This document shows, piece by piece, positions 38,194 to 47,685 of a DNA stretch of 64,000 nucleotides. The notes under the pieces were generated by a model. The model was not told where the DNA came from. It saw only the letters and a program-made list of their open reading frames with translations, and searched no databases. The stretch lies in contig JAJDBF010000029.1 of assembly GCA_029261535.1 (NCBI GenBank), positions 89,133 through 153,132 on the forward strand, written 5' to 3'. Positions within the stretch are counted from its first letter, which is position 1. Every line of letters begins with the position of its first letter. The DNA is from Nitrospinaceae bacterium. Its GTDB lineage: Bacteria > Nitrospinota > Nitrospinia > Nitrospinales > Nitrospinaceae. A program made the translations under genes and the position numbers.

Positions 38194-39231
38194 ATGATTA
38201 AAGCCTGTGTCGCGGGAGCGACGGGGTACACCGGTCTGGAATTGATCCGGCTCCTGTTGCAACACCCGAACATTCAAATCAAACACGTCACTGCCGACAG
38301 CAACAAGGGCAAGCGCCTGTCTGAGGTTTGCCCATCGCTGACGGGAGTTTTTGATCAGGAATTGGTCGCGCTGGAACCCGGTCTGGCCTCAGATTGCGAT
38401 GTTGTGTTTCTGGCTTTGCCGCACACGGCTTCCATGGACAAGGTCCCGGAAATGTTGCAGGCGGGATGTCGGGTGATCGACCTCAGTGCAGATTTTCGCC
38501 TGCATGAACAGGAGGTCTACGAAACCTGGTACCAGACGAAGCACCAGTCGCCTGAGCTTCTGGAGCAGGCGGTCTATGGTTTGCCGGAACTTCACCGCGA
38601 GAAAATAAAAACAGCAAAGCTTGTCGCCAACCCGGGTTGTTATCCAACCGGAGCCATTCTTGGACTGGCACCCCTGATGCAATGCGACTGGGTCCATCTC
38701 GATTCGGTGATCATCGATTCTAAATCCGGTGTCTCCGGTGCCGGTCGCAAATTAAATACCGGCACGCAATTTTGCGAGGCCAATGAAGGGGTCAGTGCCT
38801 ATGGTCTGACGACACACCGGCACACGCCTGAAATCGAGCAGGAACTGAGCGGCCTCGCCGGAAAAAATTTGAGCGTGGTGTTTTCCCCGCACTTGATGCC
38901 GATGACGCGCGGAATTTTATCGACGCTTTACATTTCTCTTACCAAAGAAATGAGCGTTGAGGCGGTGTTGTCCCATTTTCAAAATTTCTATCGGGACGAA
39001 CCTTTTATCCGCCTCCTGCCACCCGGTCAGTATCCCGCGACCCAACGGGTGGTGCGGTCCAATTTTTGCGACCTGGGCGTTGCGGTTGATAAACGGACTA
39101 ACCGACTCATCATCGCCACGGCGATTGATAACCTGATGAAAGGGGCATCGAGTCAGGCGGTGCAGAACTGCAACCTGATGTTCGATTTTCCAGAAACCGA
39201 GGGCCTCGAAGGAGTGCCTGTTTTTCCTTAA
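38194..39231 (+). CDS. argC: N-acetyl-gamma-glutamyl-phosphate reductase
   Basis: The start ATG at 38194 begins the conserved MIKACVAGATGYTGLELIRL; a longer frame upstream is repeat DNA. The 345-residue protein has the NADP-binding GATGYTG (residues 8-14) and the catalytic Cys in LVANPGCYPTGAILGL. HLMPMTRGI is also conserved. It reduces N-acetylglutamyl phosphate in arginine (ornithine) synthesis. It stands 11 bp before argJ. Confidence 0.96.
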   Translation: MIKACVAGATGYTGLELIRLLLQHPNIQIKHVTADSNKGKRLSEVCPSLTGVFDQELVALEPGLASDCDVVFLALPHTASMDKVPEMLQAGCRVIDLSADFRLHEQEVYETWYQTKHQSPELLEQAVYGLPELHREKIKTAKLVANPGCYPTGAILGLAPLMQCDWVHLDSVIIDSKSGVSGAGRKLNTGTQFCEANEGVSAYGLTTHRHTPEIEQELSGLAGKNLSVVFSPHLMPMTRGILSTLYISLTKEMSVEAVLSHFQNFYRDEPFIRLLPPGQYPATQRVVRSNFCDLGVAVDKRTNRLIIATAIDNLMKGASSQAVQNCNLMFDFPETEGLEGVPVFP

Positions 39232-39242
39232 GCGTTATTAAG

Positions 39243-40451
39243 ATGAAATTAAAAAACTCAAAATCGGTGACCATTCCAGGATTCAAGGTGGCTGGTATTG
39301 CCTGCGGGATCAAGGCAAGCGGGATCAAGGATCTGGCGTTGATTTATTCCGACCTGCCCGCAGTGGCGGCAGGTGTGTTCACTAAAAATCAGGTGAAGGC
39401 ACCGAGTGTTACCCTCAATGAAACCATTCTGGATCAGGGGCACCCGATACGTGCGATTGTGGTCAACAGCGGCAACGCCAACGCCTGTACGGGAAAGCCG
39501 GGCATGGTGCATTGCCGGACGGTCATTGAGAGTGTGGCGAAGCATCTGGGCATTGCCGTGAACGAAGTCCTTGTGGCTTCCACCGGTGTCATCGGTGTTC
39601 CTCTGCCTGTTGAAAAAATACTTTACGGTTTGCCCCATCTGACGCGACATCTTTCTTCCAAAAGCTGGGAGTTTGCGGCAGAGGGCATTCTCACCACCGA
39701 CCTCGTTCCAAAAATGAAATCGGTGGAGTTCACGCTGGGAAAGAAAAAAATATCCATCGGAGGCATTGCCAAAGGGTCTGGCATGATCGCGCCCAATATG
39801 GCCACCATGCTCGGCTTCCTTGCGACCAATGCTTCCATCTCAAAGGCCGCCTTGCAAAAAGCATTGGCACTTGCCGTGGGCGATACGTTCAACCGGATCA
39901 CCGTGGATGGGGAGTGCTCGACCAACGACATGGTGTTGATATTAGCCAATGGCAAAGCCGACAATACCGAAATCACACCCGGATCAAAAGCCTTCGATCA
40001 GTTCACAGAAGCGTTGACCGCAGTCTGCCGGGATTTATCATTCATGATTGTGAAGGATGGAGAGGGGGCTTCCAAATTTGTCACCATCCTGGTGGAGGGT
40101 GCAAAATCGAGAGAGGATGCAGAAGTCCTGGGCAAGCGGGTGGCCAATTCGTTGCTGGTCAAAACCGCTCTGTTCGGTGCGGACCCCAACTGGGGCCGGA
40201 TCGTTTGTGCTTTGGGGGATGCGGGGGTTTCTATTAAACCAGACAAGGTGGAGATAGCCTTCAATGGCATGGCCATCGTCAAAGATGGAATGCCTCTGCC
40301 CGATATTTCCATGGCCAAGCTGAAGAAAAAAATGAAATGCCGGGAGGTGGAGATCGTGCTCAACCTCAATCTCGGCAAGGCAAGTTGTCCCACCTACACC
40401 TGCGACTTGTCCTATGACTACGTTCGGATCAACGCCGAGTACACGACATAG
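39243..40451 (+). CDS. argJ: Bifunctional glutamate N-acetyltransferase / amino-acid acetyltransferase
   Basis: The 402-residue protein has the autocleavage site before Thr in MIAPNMATMLGFLATNA, which generates alpha and beta chains, plus NSGNANACTG and the C-terminal DLSYDYVRINAEYTT. ArgJ recycles the acetyl group from N-acetylornithine to glutamate, so this organism has the cyclic arginine pathway. It directly follows argC. The argB, argD and argF genes are not in the window. Confidence 0.96.
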   Translation: MKLKNSKSVTIPGFKVAGIACGIKASGIKDLALIYSDLPAVAAGVFTKNQVKAPSVTLNETILDQGHPIRAIVVNSGNANACTGKPGMVHCRTVIESVAKHLGIAVNEVLVASTGVIGVPLPVEKILYGLPHLTRHLSSKSWEFAAEGILTTDLVPKMKSVEFTLGKKKISIGGIAKGSGMIAPNMATMLGFLATNASISKAALQKALALAVGDTFNRITVDGECSTNDMVLILANGKADNTEITPGSKAFDQFTEALTAVCRDLSFMIVKDGEGASKFVTILVEGAKSREDAEVLGKRVANSLLVKTALFGADPNWGRIVCALGDAGVSIKPDKVEIAFNGMAIVKDGMPLPDISMAKLKKKMKCREVEIVLNLNLGKASCPTYTCDLSYDYVRINAEYTT

Positions 40452-40467
40452 ATCTATCCTGCGCTTG

Positions 40468-40494
40468 TTCAAGAACGCTATTCGCGTTCTTGAA
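40468..40494. repeat. REP-like hairpin, perfect 11-bp stem
   Basis: TTCAAGAACGC, loop TATTC, GCGTTCTTGAA, 17 bp after argJ. Its loop is the reverse complement of the GAATA loop seen at 63853, so copies occur in both orientations. Confidence 0.85.
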
Positions 40495-40534
40495 TGCGGT
40501 CGGCAGACGGCGAACAAAAATAAAAAATATGTTT

Positions 40535-40821
40535 TGTCATTCTGAACGAAGTGAAGAATCTCGCCTTGGATTTTTGTCTTGGGTTTATTCTATACTCCCT
40601 CTTTTAAGGAGGGAAGCGAAGGTGCTGGCGCACAGTCAGCAAAGAGCAGGGTGATTTTAAAACCTGTGTCTGAGTCGAAACTGTTTGAAAAATCCAGCGT
40701 CTGATTTTTTCGAGACTTGTGAAATCCCCCCAGCCCCCTTTAAAAGGAGAGCTTTGCATAACCCAAAAATCAAAAGCAAAGGCGAGATTCTTCCTCACCC
40801 TTCGGGTTCCTCAGAATGACA
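40535..40821. repeat. Full-length MITE-like element (287 bp) with long terminal inverted repeats
   Basis: The ends are TGTCATTCTGA (40535-40545) and TCAGAATGACA (40811-40821). Inverted similarity continues inwards for about 80 bp: GAAGAATCTCGCCTTGGATT on the left against AAAGGCGAGATTCTTCC on the right, then TTGGGTTTATTC against GCATAACCCAA, and CTTTTAAGGAGGG against CCCCCTTTAAAAGGAG. No ORF of transposase size is inside. Partial copies are at 13016, 33127, 52456-52706, 54014, 55951, 56011 and 62156. Confidence 0.8.
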
Positions 40822-40871
40822 TACGATGGTTTTCTTTTTTTCTCGCCGTGCGCGGAGCACCCGCAAGGTGG

Positions 40872-41174
40872 TTAGCGGCTTTGATTGATTTGCTCTTCCG
40901 CCCACAGTAGCTGGTGATAAACTTTCAGGTTTTCATCCTGCAACTGTCGTTCAACTTCTCGGGAAAGAGTTTTGCTGTCTTTTTTGGTTTTTTTGTCCTG
41001 ATTTTTTGGGGATGAGTTTGTCGCTTCCATGCTGATGCCTCCTTGAGTAATACTAAGGTTTTCTAAATCCAGGGGCTTTCCTGCCCCGTTAATAGGCTTT
41101 TCGGTAAAAATCGAATGAAGCTTTACCCCCCTTTTGGGGTATTGAGTAGGTTTTTCCTGATCCTTTGATTTCAT
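40872..41174 (-). CDS. Small basic hypothetical protein
   Basis: The frame has 100 residues. An internal ATG at 41028-41030 has a strong SD (GGAGG, 7 bases before) and would give a 52-residue Lys/Glu-rich helical protein (MEATNSSPKNQDKKTKKDSK...); the upstream ATG at 41174 has only AGG. I cannot decide which is used, but the end of the protein is the same. It follows the CsgG/FlgO-like lipoprotein gene by 9 bp. No family is recognised. Confidence 0.45.
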   Translation of the reverse strand: MKSKDQEKPTQYPKRGVKLHSIFTEKPINGAGKPLDLENLSITQGGISMEATNSSPKNQDKKTKKDSKTLSREVERQLQDENLKVYHQLLWAEEQINQSR

Positions 41175-41183
41175 TTTATGAAC

Positions 41184-41744
41184 CTAGTAATGGCGCAGGA
41201 GTTCGACCGCAAAGCGGGTCCGGTTCAGATGCTGGGTGGCGGATGAAATCACTTCGCCAGTTGCCACATCCACCAGTGCCAGATGGACATCAATGTTGGT
41301 GCCGATATCCCGCACCTTGCCATTGACAATGGCCTGGGCTTTCATAGCTTTCCCTATTTTGCGCAAATCCTGATGCGTGTATTGAAAGGAAGGTTTCAAC
41401 TCCAACTCCTCCAGAACTTGCGTGACTTCCCCGCGCTGGGCAACGCGAAAGTACCGTTTGCGTGTGATTGCCTCCACCACTCGGCTGGACATGTATTCGC
41501 CCAGTACCGGCACCTCATCGTTTTCATCGACCAGATCCATGACAACAACCTTGTTGATTTCGTATTCCTCGGCAGACCGTGCCAGGTCTTCCACCAGGTC
41601 CTCGGACCGGTCTTCGTAGTAGCCGGAATCGGTGTCAGGTTTGAACACCTTCGACCACATTTTTGAAGGGGCCAGTTTCACTTCACAGCCAGCAAGCAGA
41701 ACAATGGAAAGTATCAAAGCCCAGAGTTTGATAGATCGGTTCAT
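41184..41744 (-). CDS. Lipoprotein with FlgO/CsgG-like domain
   Basis: The 186-residue protein has a lipoprotein signal (MNRSIKLWALILSIVLLAGC, Cys at 20) and a domain about 60-185: INKVVVMDLVDENDEVPVLG, then EYMSSRVVEAITRKRYFRVA and LVDVATGEVISSATQHLN. This corresponds to the nucleotide-binding-like fold of FlgO, LpoB and CsgG-family periplasmic lipoproteins. Such proteins sit in the outer membrane; roles range from flagellar to curli secretion to cell-wall synthesis. No flagellar or curli genes lie nearby, so the role stays open. The small gene downstream may be co-transcribed. Confidence 0.75.
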   Translation of the reverse strand: MNRSIKLWALILSIVLLAGCEVKLAPSKMWSKVFKPDTDSGYYEDRSEDLVEDLARSAEEYEINKVVVMDLVDENDEVPVLGEYMSSRVVEAITRKRYFRVAQRGEVTQVLEELELKPSFQYTHQDLRKIGKAMKAQAIVNGKVRDIGTNIDVHLALVDVATGEVISSATQHLNRTRFAVELLRHY

Positions 41745-42035
41745 AGCGGGTGCACCTTGCGATTGGGTTCCTAAACAATTTGATAATTATGAATATGCAA
41801 AGCCGATGCCAGTTTTTCTGAAATTCGGGCAGGGCGGGTGAAACGCTTGAACTCCTGATGATTAAAGGGCTTGGCAAGTTGGGGTGGCAAGGGGTAAGAC
41901 TTGGCAGGGGGAAATTTTTGCCTGTCGGAGATATTCTTCGTCAATATTCCGACACCCCGAGTGGCGGGTGAAAATATGCGGGAAACATGGTAAGGTGCGT
42001 AAAACCAACCCTATCGGAGAAAGGTGATCGGAATT

Positions 42036-42869
42036 ATGACGCGGTGGATTTTTGTGTTTTTGTGTTTGATGGGGCTATCAGCCTGTGGTGGAACCGAGCA
42101 GTCTCAGGAACCTTTGGCTATGCCTCCAAAAGAGAATACCTGGGTCAAAACCGAAAGTGTGGAGCAGACCCGTGAAGCGTATCTGGCAAAAAAAGACTCT
42201 GCCCCTCGCGAAATTCTCATCGATGAATCTTTTCAGAAAACCTTGTTGACCGCCTCGGCGAATCCTCAAGGTGTGGTTGTCGATGAAGCGTCCTGTAAAG
42301 CCGCGCTCCGCCCTCTTGAGGAAAAGCGAAAAAGCCTGCAACGCTCCGGCGGCATGTGGCATGCCTTTGAACGCGCGCCGGAAGTGCGCTCGTTTTCCAA
42401 TACCGGCATGCAGATCGATAGCAACTTCAACAAAATCGCGCAGGCGATGGTGCATCTTTGCGATACCGCAGGCGGGGTGCCTAAATCACCCGTGGCCCGT
42501 ATGATCGCTGGTATCATCAAAGATAAAGGGAGCAAGGAATCCGCACGCGAACATTTGATCGATATGGGAAGAGAAGTGCAGGATATCGAAATCTGGTTTC
42601 AGTATGAAGCGTCTGCCGAAAAGGCCACCACGCGCAAGGTGTCCTACGAAGTGATCGAAGGCTTGATCCGCAAAACCCAGACTCTGCTGAACGGGTACGA
42701 AGACCTCTATAAAAGGAAAGTGACCGCCAAAGAAAAAGAAAACTTTCTCTCCCAGTCCAAAACCCTGTTGGCCGTCATCAATGACAGCCTCGTCAGCGTG
42801 CCGGAATTTTTCATGGCCCTGGGCGAAGACCTCGCGGAACCGCATGTCAAATTCATCGGCGAAATGTAA
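42036..42869 (+). CDS. Hypothetical lipoprotein
   Basis: The start ATG at 42036 is preferred since AAAGGTGAT stands 7 bases before it; a GTG at 42024 would precede the SD. The 277-residue protein has a lipoprotein signal with lipobox LSAC (Cys at 17), a disordered acidic stretch to about 60 and a helical C-terminal part (about 80-277) without known motifs. I do not recognise the family. It is flanked by the divergent FlgO-like lipoprotein gene and by convergent UPF0182. Confidence 0.7.
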   Translation: MTRWIFVFLCLMGLSACGGTEQSQEPLAMPPKENTWVKTESVEQTREAYLAKKDSAPREILIDESFQKTLLTASANPQGVVVDEASCKAALRPLEEKRKSLQRSGGMWHAFERAPEVRSFSNTGMQIDSNFNKIAQAMVHLCDTAGGVPKSPVARMIAGIIKDKGSKESAREHLIDMGREVQDIEIWFQYEASAEKATTRKVSYEVIEGLIRKTQTLLNGYEDLYKRKVTAKEKENFLSQSKTLLAVINDSLVSVPEFFMALGEDLAEPHVKFIGEM

Positions 42870-43085
42870 CCACCTTCTGGTGGGGGTAACGGGCTGACCC
42901 GTATTGCGTTAGCAACAGTTATTGAGCGCATCGCAAAATACTTACTCGTTGGCCGTGCGCCAAGCACCCGCGAGGTCCGTTGCCCTTCCGAGGATCATAT
43001 AAGAATGACATGCGATGGTTTTCTTTTCTGTCGACCGTCTGCCGATCACATTCAAGAACGCAAATAGAGGGCTCTTGAACAAGCG
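42870..43085. repeat. Repeat mosaic between lipoprotein and UPF0182 genes
   Basis: It contains a CCACCTTCTGGTGGGGGTAA module directly at the stop (42870), GCCGTGCGCCAAGCACCCGC (about 42952), the fragment CGAGGATCATATAAGAATGA shared with 34460, and a REP-like element TTCAAGAACGCAAATAGAGG (43051-43080, imperfect). Confidence 0.65.
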
Positions 43086-43090
43086 AAGGA

Positions 43091-45934
43091 CTATTCCGTT
43101 GGTGCCGTTTCTTCAATGGCCGGAGTGGCTGACGGCGGTGGGGTGGGGGTGACCGGTCTTGCTGAACTCAAGGCCTGGCCTAATGCATCGAGGTCTTTCT
43201 GATAGCCGGTGACGGCTTTATCGATTTTTTTCTGTGACGTTACAGCGCGGTCAAAAAATATTTTGATCTTTTCAAAATCGGCCTGACTCAGCACCACGCC
43301 GTTTGTACCTGTCGTTGAGGGCAGGGATGAGACTGTTTCCGCATCGGCGGAAACTGACGACCCGTTCAATTGTATCCCTTCAAATATTTTCGCAAGGGCT
43401 TCTTCCAACGTCCGCTCCATCGCGATCTTATCTCCGTAGCCAACGACCACACGTTTCAGTTCCGGAATCTTGCCGGTGTCTGCTTTCAGGTAGAGCGGTC
43501 GTACAAAAATCAGCGACTCTTCAATCGGGATCACCAGCAGGTTGCCCTGGATCACCTGCGAGCCGCGTTGATCCCACATGCTGATCTGCCGGGAGATTTC
43601 AGCTTCCTGATTGATCCGCGCCACAATCTGACTGGGACCATAAATGAGTTTCTGTTTGGGAAACGCGTAGAGAACGAGTTTGCCGTAATCGTCACCATCA
43701 CTGCGGGCCACCATCCACGCCGCCATGTTCTGCTTGCCTTTCGGCGTGAAGGGGAGCATCAGGATGTACTCTTCTTTTTCCTTACCCGGCAATTTCATGA
43801 TGGTGTAATACGGTTTCATTTGTTGCGAGTCGATCTGCGGAATATCCCATTCGTCTTCCTTGTTGTAAAACACCTGCGGCGTTTTCATGTGATACGACGT
43901 GTACACCAGTGTTTGCAGGGAGAACAGGTCTGCGGGATAACGAATGTGATTTCGTAAATCTGCGGGCATCGCTTTCAACTCGCGAAACATGTCAGGGAAT
44001 ATCTGGCGATAAGTCTGGATGATGGGGTCTTTCTCGTCCGCCACATAAAAAGTGATGGTGCCTTCATAGGCATCGACCGTGACCTTGACCGAGTTGCGGA
44101 CGTAATTGGCGATGCCGCCGATCATTTCGGTATCGCGCACGCGCACCGAGTAGGGCAGACGATCGCTCACCGTGTAGGCATCGACCATCCACACCAGCCG
44201 TCCATCGTCTGTGATGACCATATAAGGGTCGCGGTCGTATTTCAGGAAGGGCGCGACCTTGCGCACGCGCTCCATGATGTTGCGATAGAACAGGAGCCGA
44301 CTTTCGTTCTGGATGTCCTGGGAAAACAGGATTTTCATCGTCTTGAATCGTGCCGCCAGCAATACCTTGCGAAACCACGAGCCGACGATCACCCCGCCGG
44401 ACCCTTCGTAATTTTTGTAAACGTTCTTCTCGCCTTCCGGATAATCAAATTCTTTGGTGCCGGTGTTGACGAATACGTGATCGTTGGAAAGTTCGCCGTA
44501 ATAAATTTCCGGTCGGGCCACCTTGAGGTCGACACTCGACTGCGGCGGGATGTCCTTGATGTGCAGGACTGGTAAGCCCTGCGGTGTCATCAAATTTACC
44601 GGGCTGAGTGAAACCCCATAGCCGTGGGTGAAGGTGAGGTGTTCATTGATCCAGGTGCGGTTGGGCAGATTGGTCGAGAGCAGTTCGCGTGGCGATAGCA
44701 GGGTCTGCTGGTAACGACCGTTGATGGTGTAGCGATCGTTGTCGACCGACTGAAACTGGTAGTAGGTGCGGATTTCCTGAATCTGCCCGAGCGTGTCGAG
44801 TAGCGGCTCCTGATCCCACAGGCGGATATTCTCAATGGTGACACTGTTGCGCTCGATGCTTTCGCGGGTGAGGTTGTCCGAGCCGGTGAGCACATTTTCT
44901 TCTACCTGATCGAGGCCATAACCAACGCGCGCTCCGGCGATGGAGTGTTCGATGTAGGGCGTTTCCTTGACCAGTTCGTTGGGATCGACCACAAATTTTT
45001 GCAGGATGTTGGCGTACAGATTGCCGCCGACCATAACGACCACCGTAGCGGCGACGAGAAAAAACGAACGCCGTAGGCTGGTGCCATTGCGGTTGAATAA
45101 ACTGACGACAGCTCCGATCAGGCTGACGACAATCGTGAGGCTCATCGCCGGCAAGCGACCCCAGTCGTTGGCGTAGCTGATACCTGTGACCACGCTGGTG
45201 CGTCCATCCACCACCAGCCCGAAGCGTTTCATGTAAACATCCAGCGCATAAAACAGAAAACCAAAGAAGAACAGCGTCGACAACGCGCGCCGCGCTTCCG
45301 GATAAGTGACAATGCCGTTGTTGGTGAACGTGATGTGTTGTTTGAAAAAATGGATGAGGACCAAACCAATAGAAATCACTACCAGTGCCTGCCAGGCAAG
45401 ACCCTTGGTCATCGACCAAAACGGCAGGGTGAATAGGTAGAACGAATAATCTTTATCAAAAATAGGATCGCTTTTGCCGAATGGCACCTGATTGATAAAC
45501 TTCATGACCACATCCCACTGCTGGGCAAAAATCAGCCCGGTCATGATGGCCAGCACCAGTGGGATGATCAGCACCAGTGGCTTCAGGTTGTCTGCCATGA
45601 TCTGCAAAAACGGTGCTTCGCGTCGTACCCGGTCAGACAACACCACTGGCAGGTGTGCTGATTTCTTATAGGTCGATTTCAGCGTTCCATAGGTGACGAT
45701 AAAAAAAACGGTGGCGGCGGTAAGGCCCAGCCCCAGTTGCGCACCGAGCAGGGTCCACATGACGGACAGAAATCCGTATTGCTCGAACCACAGCAAATCA
45801 AAATAGAAGGCGATGATCTGGTCGGCTGAGACCAGGGCGATGACCACGATCGCGGACAGCAGAAACCAGATTTTCCCTGGACCTTTGACGCGCGGTGGTG
45901 GTGGTGGCGGTTTTATTTCCACTTGATTGAGCAA
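43091..45934 (-). CDS. UPF0182 family membrane protein
   Basis: The 947-residue protein has a proline-rich cytoplasmic start (EIKPPPPPPRVKGPGK), seven predicted helices in the first 330 residues, then a very large extracytoplasmic domain with motifs such as WQHLTFTHGYG-type (here NEHLTFTHGYGVSLSPVN), PEIYYGEL and PYYTIMKLPG, and a Pro/Thr/Ala-rich tail. UPF0182 proteins are widespread in actinobacteria, cyanobacteria and some proteobacteria; their function is not established. Its GTG/ATG region overlaps the end of the upstream redoxin gene by 22 bp, so they are co-translated. Confidence 0.9.
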   Translation of the reverse strand: MLNQVEIKPPPPPPRVKGPGKIWFLLSAIVVIALVSADQIIAFYFDLLWFEQYGFLSVMWTLLGAQLGLGLTAATVFFIVTYGTLKSTYKKSAHLPVVLSDRVRREAPFLQIMADNLKPLVLIIPLVLAIMTGLIFAQQWDVVMKFINQVPFGKSDPIFDKDYSFYLFTLPFWSMTKGLAWQALVVISIGLVLIHFFKQHITFTNNGIVTYPEARRALSTLFFFGFLFYALDVYMKRFGLVVDGRTSVVTGISYANDWGRLPAMSLTIVVSLIGAVVSLFNRNGTSLRRSFFLVAATVVVMVGGNLYANILQKFVVDPNELVKETPYIEHSIAGARVGYGLDQVEENVLTGSDNLTRESIERNSVTIENIRLWDQEPLLDTLGQIQEIRTYYQFQSVDNDRYTINGRYQQTLLSPRELLSTNLPNRTWINEHLTFTHGYGVSLSPVNLMTPQGLPVLHIKDIPPQSSVDLKVARPEIYYGELSNDHVFVNTGTKEFDYPEGEKNVYKNYEGSGGVIVGSWFRKVLLAARFKTMKILFSQDIQNESRLLFYRNIMERVRKVAPFLKYDRDPYMVITDDGRLVWMVDAYTVSDRLPYSVRVRDTEMIGGIANYVRNSVKVTVDAYEGTITFYVADEKDPIIQTYRQIFPDMFRELKAMPADLRNHIRYPADLFSLQTLVYTSYHMKTPQVFYNKEDEWDIPQIDSQQMKPYYTIMKLPGKEKEEYILMLPFTPKGKQNMAAWMVARSDGDDYGKLVLYAFPKQKLIYGPSQIVARINQEAEISRQISMWDQRGSQVIQGNLLVIPIEESLIFVRPLYLKADTGKIPELKRVVVGYGDKIAMERTLEEALAKIFEGIQLNGSSVSADAETVSSLPSTTGTNGVVLSQADFEKIKIFFDRAVTSQKKIDKAVTGYQKDLDALGQALSSARPVTPTPPPSATPAIEETAPTE

Positions 45935-46533
45935 CCTAATGAAGGTGTTTGTTTTTCAGGAACGGTTCGGTTTGCCACAAGATCATCCAGCGCGGTTTTC
46001 AATTCTTCGCGTGTGACTTTTTCCGCCTCCTGCCAGTTGTCATCCAGTCGCCCTCGGTAGGCAAGCTTGCGGTCGGGACCGTAGACAAAAAAATCGGGAG
46101 TGCAAACGGCAGAATACAGGCGCGCCACTTCCTGATCAGCGTCGATCAGATAAGGGAATGGCATTCCTTTTTCTTCAGCCAGTTGTTTCATACTCTCGGG
46201 AGAGTCATCCGGGTATTTGTCGGCATCGTTCGGGTTGATCCCGACAAACTGAACTCCTCGCGGAGGGCAATGTTCAACCGAAGATGAATCGTTTTCCTGG
46301 TTTGAACTCACTTCACTTATGTCCCTTCCCGAGTCATTAAAATGATTTGCCAGGTCGATCAATCGGTCCAGCACCGCTTTGACATAAGGGCAATGATTGC
46401 ACATGAAGATCACCACCAAGACCTGCGCATCTTTAAAATCTGCCAGCGTGTAACACTTGCCATCCGGGTCGGGCAGATTAAAATCATGCGCCTCGGTTCC
46501 AAGAGGAACCATAGTGGAATGCATCAATGCCAT
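45913..46533 (-). CDS. Thioredoxin-family (AhpC/TSA-like) redoxin
   Basis: The 206-residue protein has the fold of thioredoxin-family proteins with an active-site CNHC (C45, C48) in VIFMCNHCPYVKAV, then LGTEAHDFNLPDPDGK at the start and YGPDRKLAYRGRLDDNWQ near the end. No signal peptide. The segment at about 73-96 (RDISEVSSNQENDSSSVEHC) looks inserted between the second helix and the strand VQFVGINPNDADKYP; relatives as I remember them run straight through. It overlaps UPF0182 by 22 bp. Confidence 0.85.
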   Translation of the reverse strand: MALMHSTMVPLGTEAHDFNLPDPDGKCYTLADFKDAQVLVVIFMCNHCPYVKAVLDRLIDLANHFNDSGRDISEVSSNQENDSSSVEHCPPRGVQFVGINPNDADKYPDDSPESMKQLAEEKGMPFPYLIDADQEVARLYSAVCTPDFFVYGPDRKLAYRGRLDDNWQEAEKVTREELKTALDDLVANRTVPEKQTPSLGCSIKWK

Positions 46534-46660
46534 ATAAAAACCTTAGTTTGAGATCGCTGGGTTCGGGAGCAATTTGGTGTGTGGTGACTTCACAATTGGA
46601 TATGGAACCCATGCTAGCACGCGCCCCCCGCAACCGCAAACATAGGAAACAGGTGTGGGA

Positions 46661-47569
46661 TCAGCTTTTGCAGGACATGCCGGAAATCCTGCAAGTGTAG
46701 CACGCGGCATGGCTGAGGGGATAAGGCTTGAGGGTGTCATCCAGCGTTGCGCCCATGCGTGCCGAAGGCTCTTCCACCAGAATGGGGCAGACGAATACGC
46801 CGTCTTCTGTCGCCATGCGTGAAGACGAACACTGCAGGTTGGTGATCGGCCAGTTCTCGAAACAGGCCTCGGTCACCCGCTCATTGGCGTGGTATTCGCG
46901 TGCCGTTTTTTCAAGCTCACCCATCAGGAAACCCGGCAGGAATTTGGCCTGGCCGCCGGGAGCCCCCAGATCGCTTAAAAACTGCAGGACCCTTTTTTCC
47001 ATGACCGGGTCTTCCGCCTCGTCCCAACTCCTCACCAACGTCAAATGCGTCGGGAACCCGGCACGGGCAAGATTGCGGATGCCTTCGGTCGCCTGGCGGA
47101 ACGAATTCTCGCCACGCACCGAATCGTTTTCTTTTTCATCGAGGCTGTCGAGGCTGACTCGGAAGTGGAGGGGATGAATGCTCCGGGATTGAATGTCGCG
47201 CAATTGCTCAACCCGTTTTTTATTGAGGGTGGTGCCGTTGGTGAGGGCGTGACAAGGCCCGTACTCCAGAATGGCTGACAGGATTTCCATGATCTCAGGA
47301 TTCAGGAACACCTCGCCACCGGTGATATAAATTTCTTTGACACCGTGAACTTTCGCCGCAGTCAGATGAGTCCGCACTTTGCCGAGCGTCATCATCGGGA
47401 TGTTGTGGTTCTCCGGATGGCAACTGATGAAGCAGTGATTGCACGACAGGTTGCAAAGCGTCCCGCCGACTTGCATCCATAGGGTTTCAAGGCCGGTGAA
47501 GGGCACTTCGGGAACACGCGCAATTTCCGGCGTGGCTTGGGGTATCGGTTGTCGGGGTACAAAGTTCAT
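46661..47569 (-). CDS. Radical SAM protein
   Basis: The 302-residue protein has the CX3CX2C motif C39-C43-C46 (CNLSCNHCF), GGEVFLN for SAM binding, and a C-terminal ACYTCRISGMSCKS that could hold part of an auxiliary cluster, as in SPASM/twitch-type enzymes, though the set is incomplete. The substrate is not evident; no peptide precursor gene is seen nearby. About 116 bp separate it from the mpl-linked gene upstream, in the same direction. Confidence 0.8.
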   Translation of the reverse strand: MNFVPRQPIPQATPEIARVPEVPFTGLETLWMQVGGTLCNLSCNHCFISCHPENHNIPMMTLGKVRTHLTAAKVHGVKEIYITGGEVFLNPEIMEILSAILEYGPCHALTNGTTLNKKRVEQLRDIQSRSIHPLHFRVSLDSLDEKENDSVRGENSFRQATEGIRNLARAGFPTHLTLVRSWDEAEDPVMEKRVLQFLSDLGAPGGQAKFLPGFLMGELEKTAREYHANERVTEACFENWPITNLQCSSSRMATEDGVFVCPILVEEPSARMGATLDDTLKPYPLSHAACYTCRISGMSCKS

Positions 47570-47685
47570 AGGTTCAGCCTAACAAAAAGATCGGTGTCAT
47601 CCAAATTTTCGCAAGGATATCTCTTGATGAGAAGAATGTCTCTTGTAAGAAGAGTCGTAAATTTCAGCCGCTCCTTACACACAAA

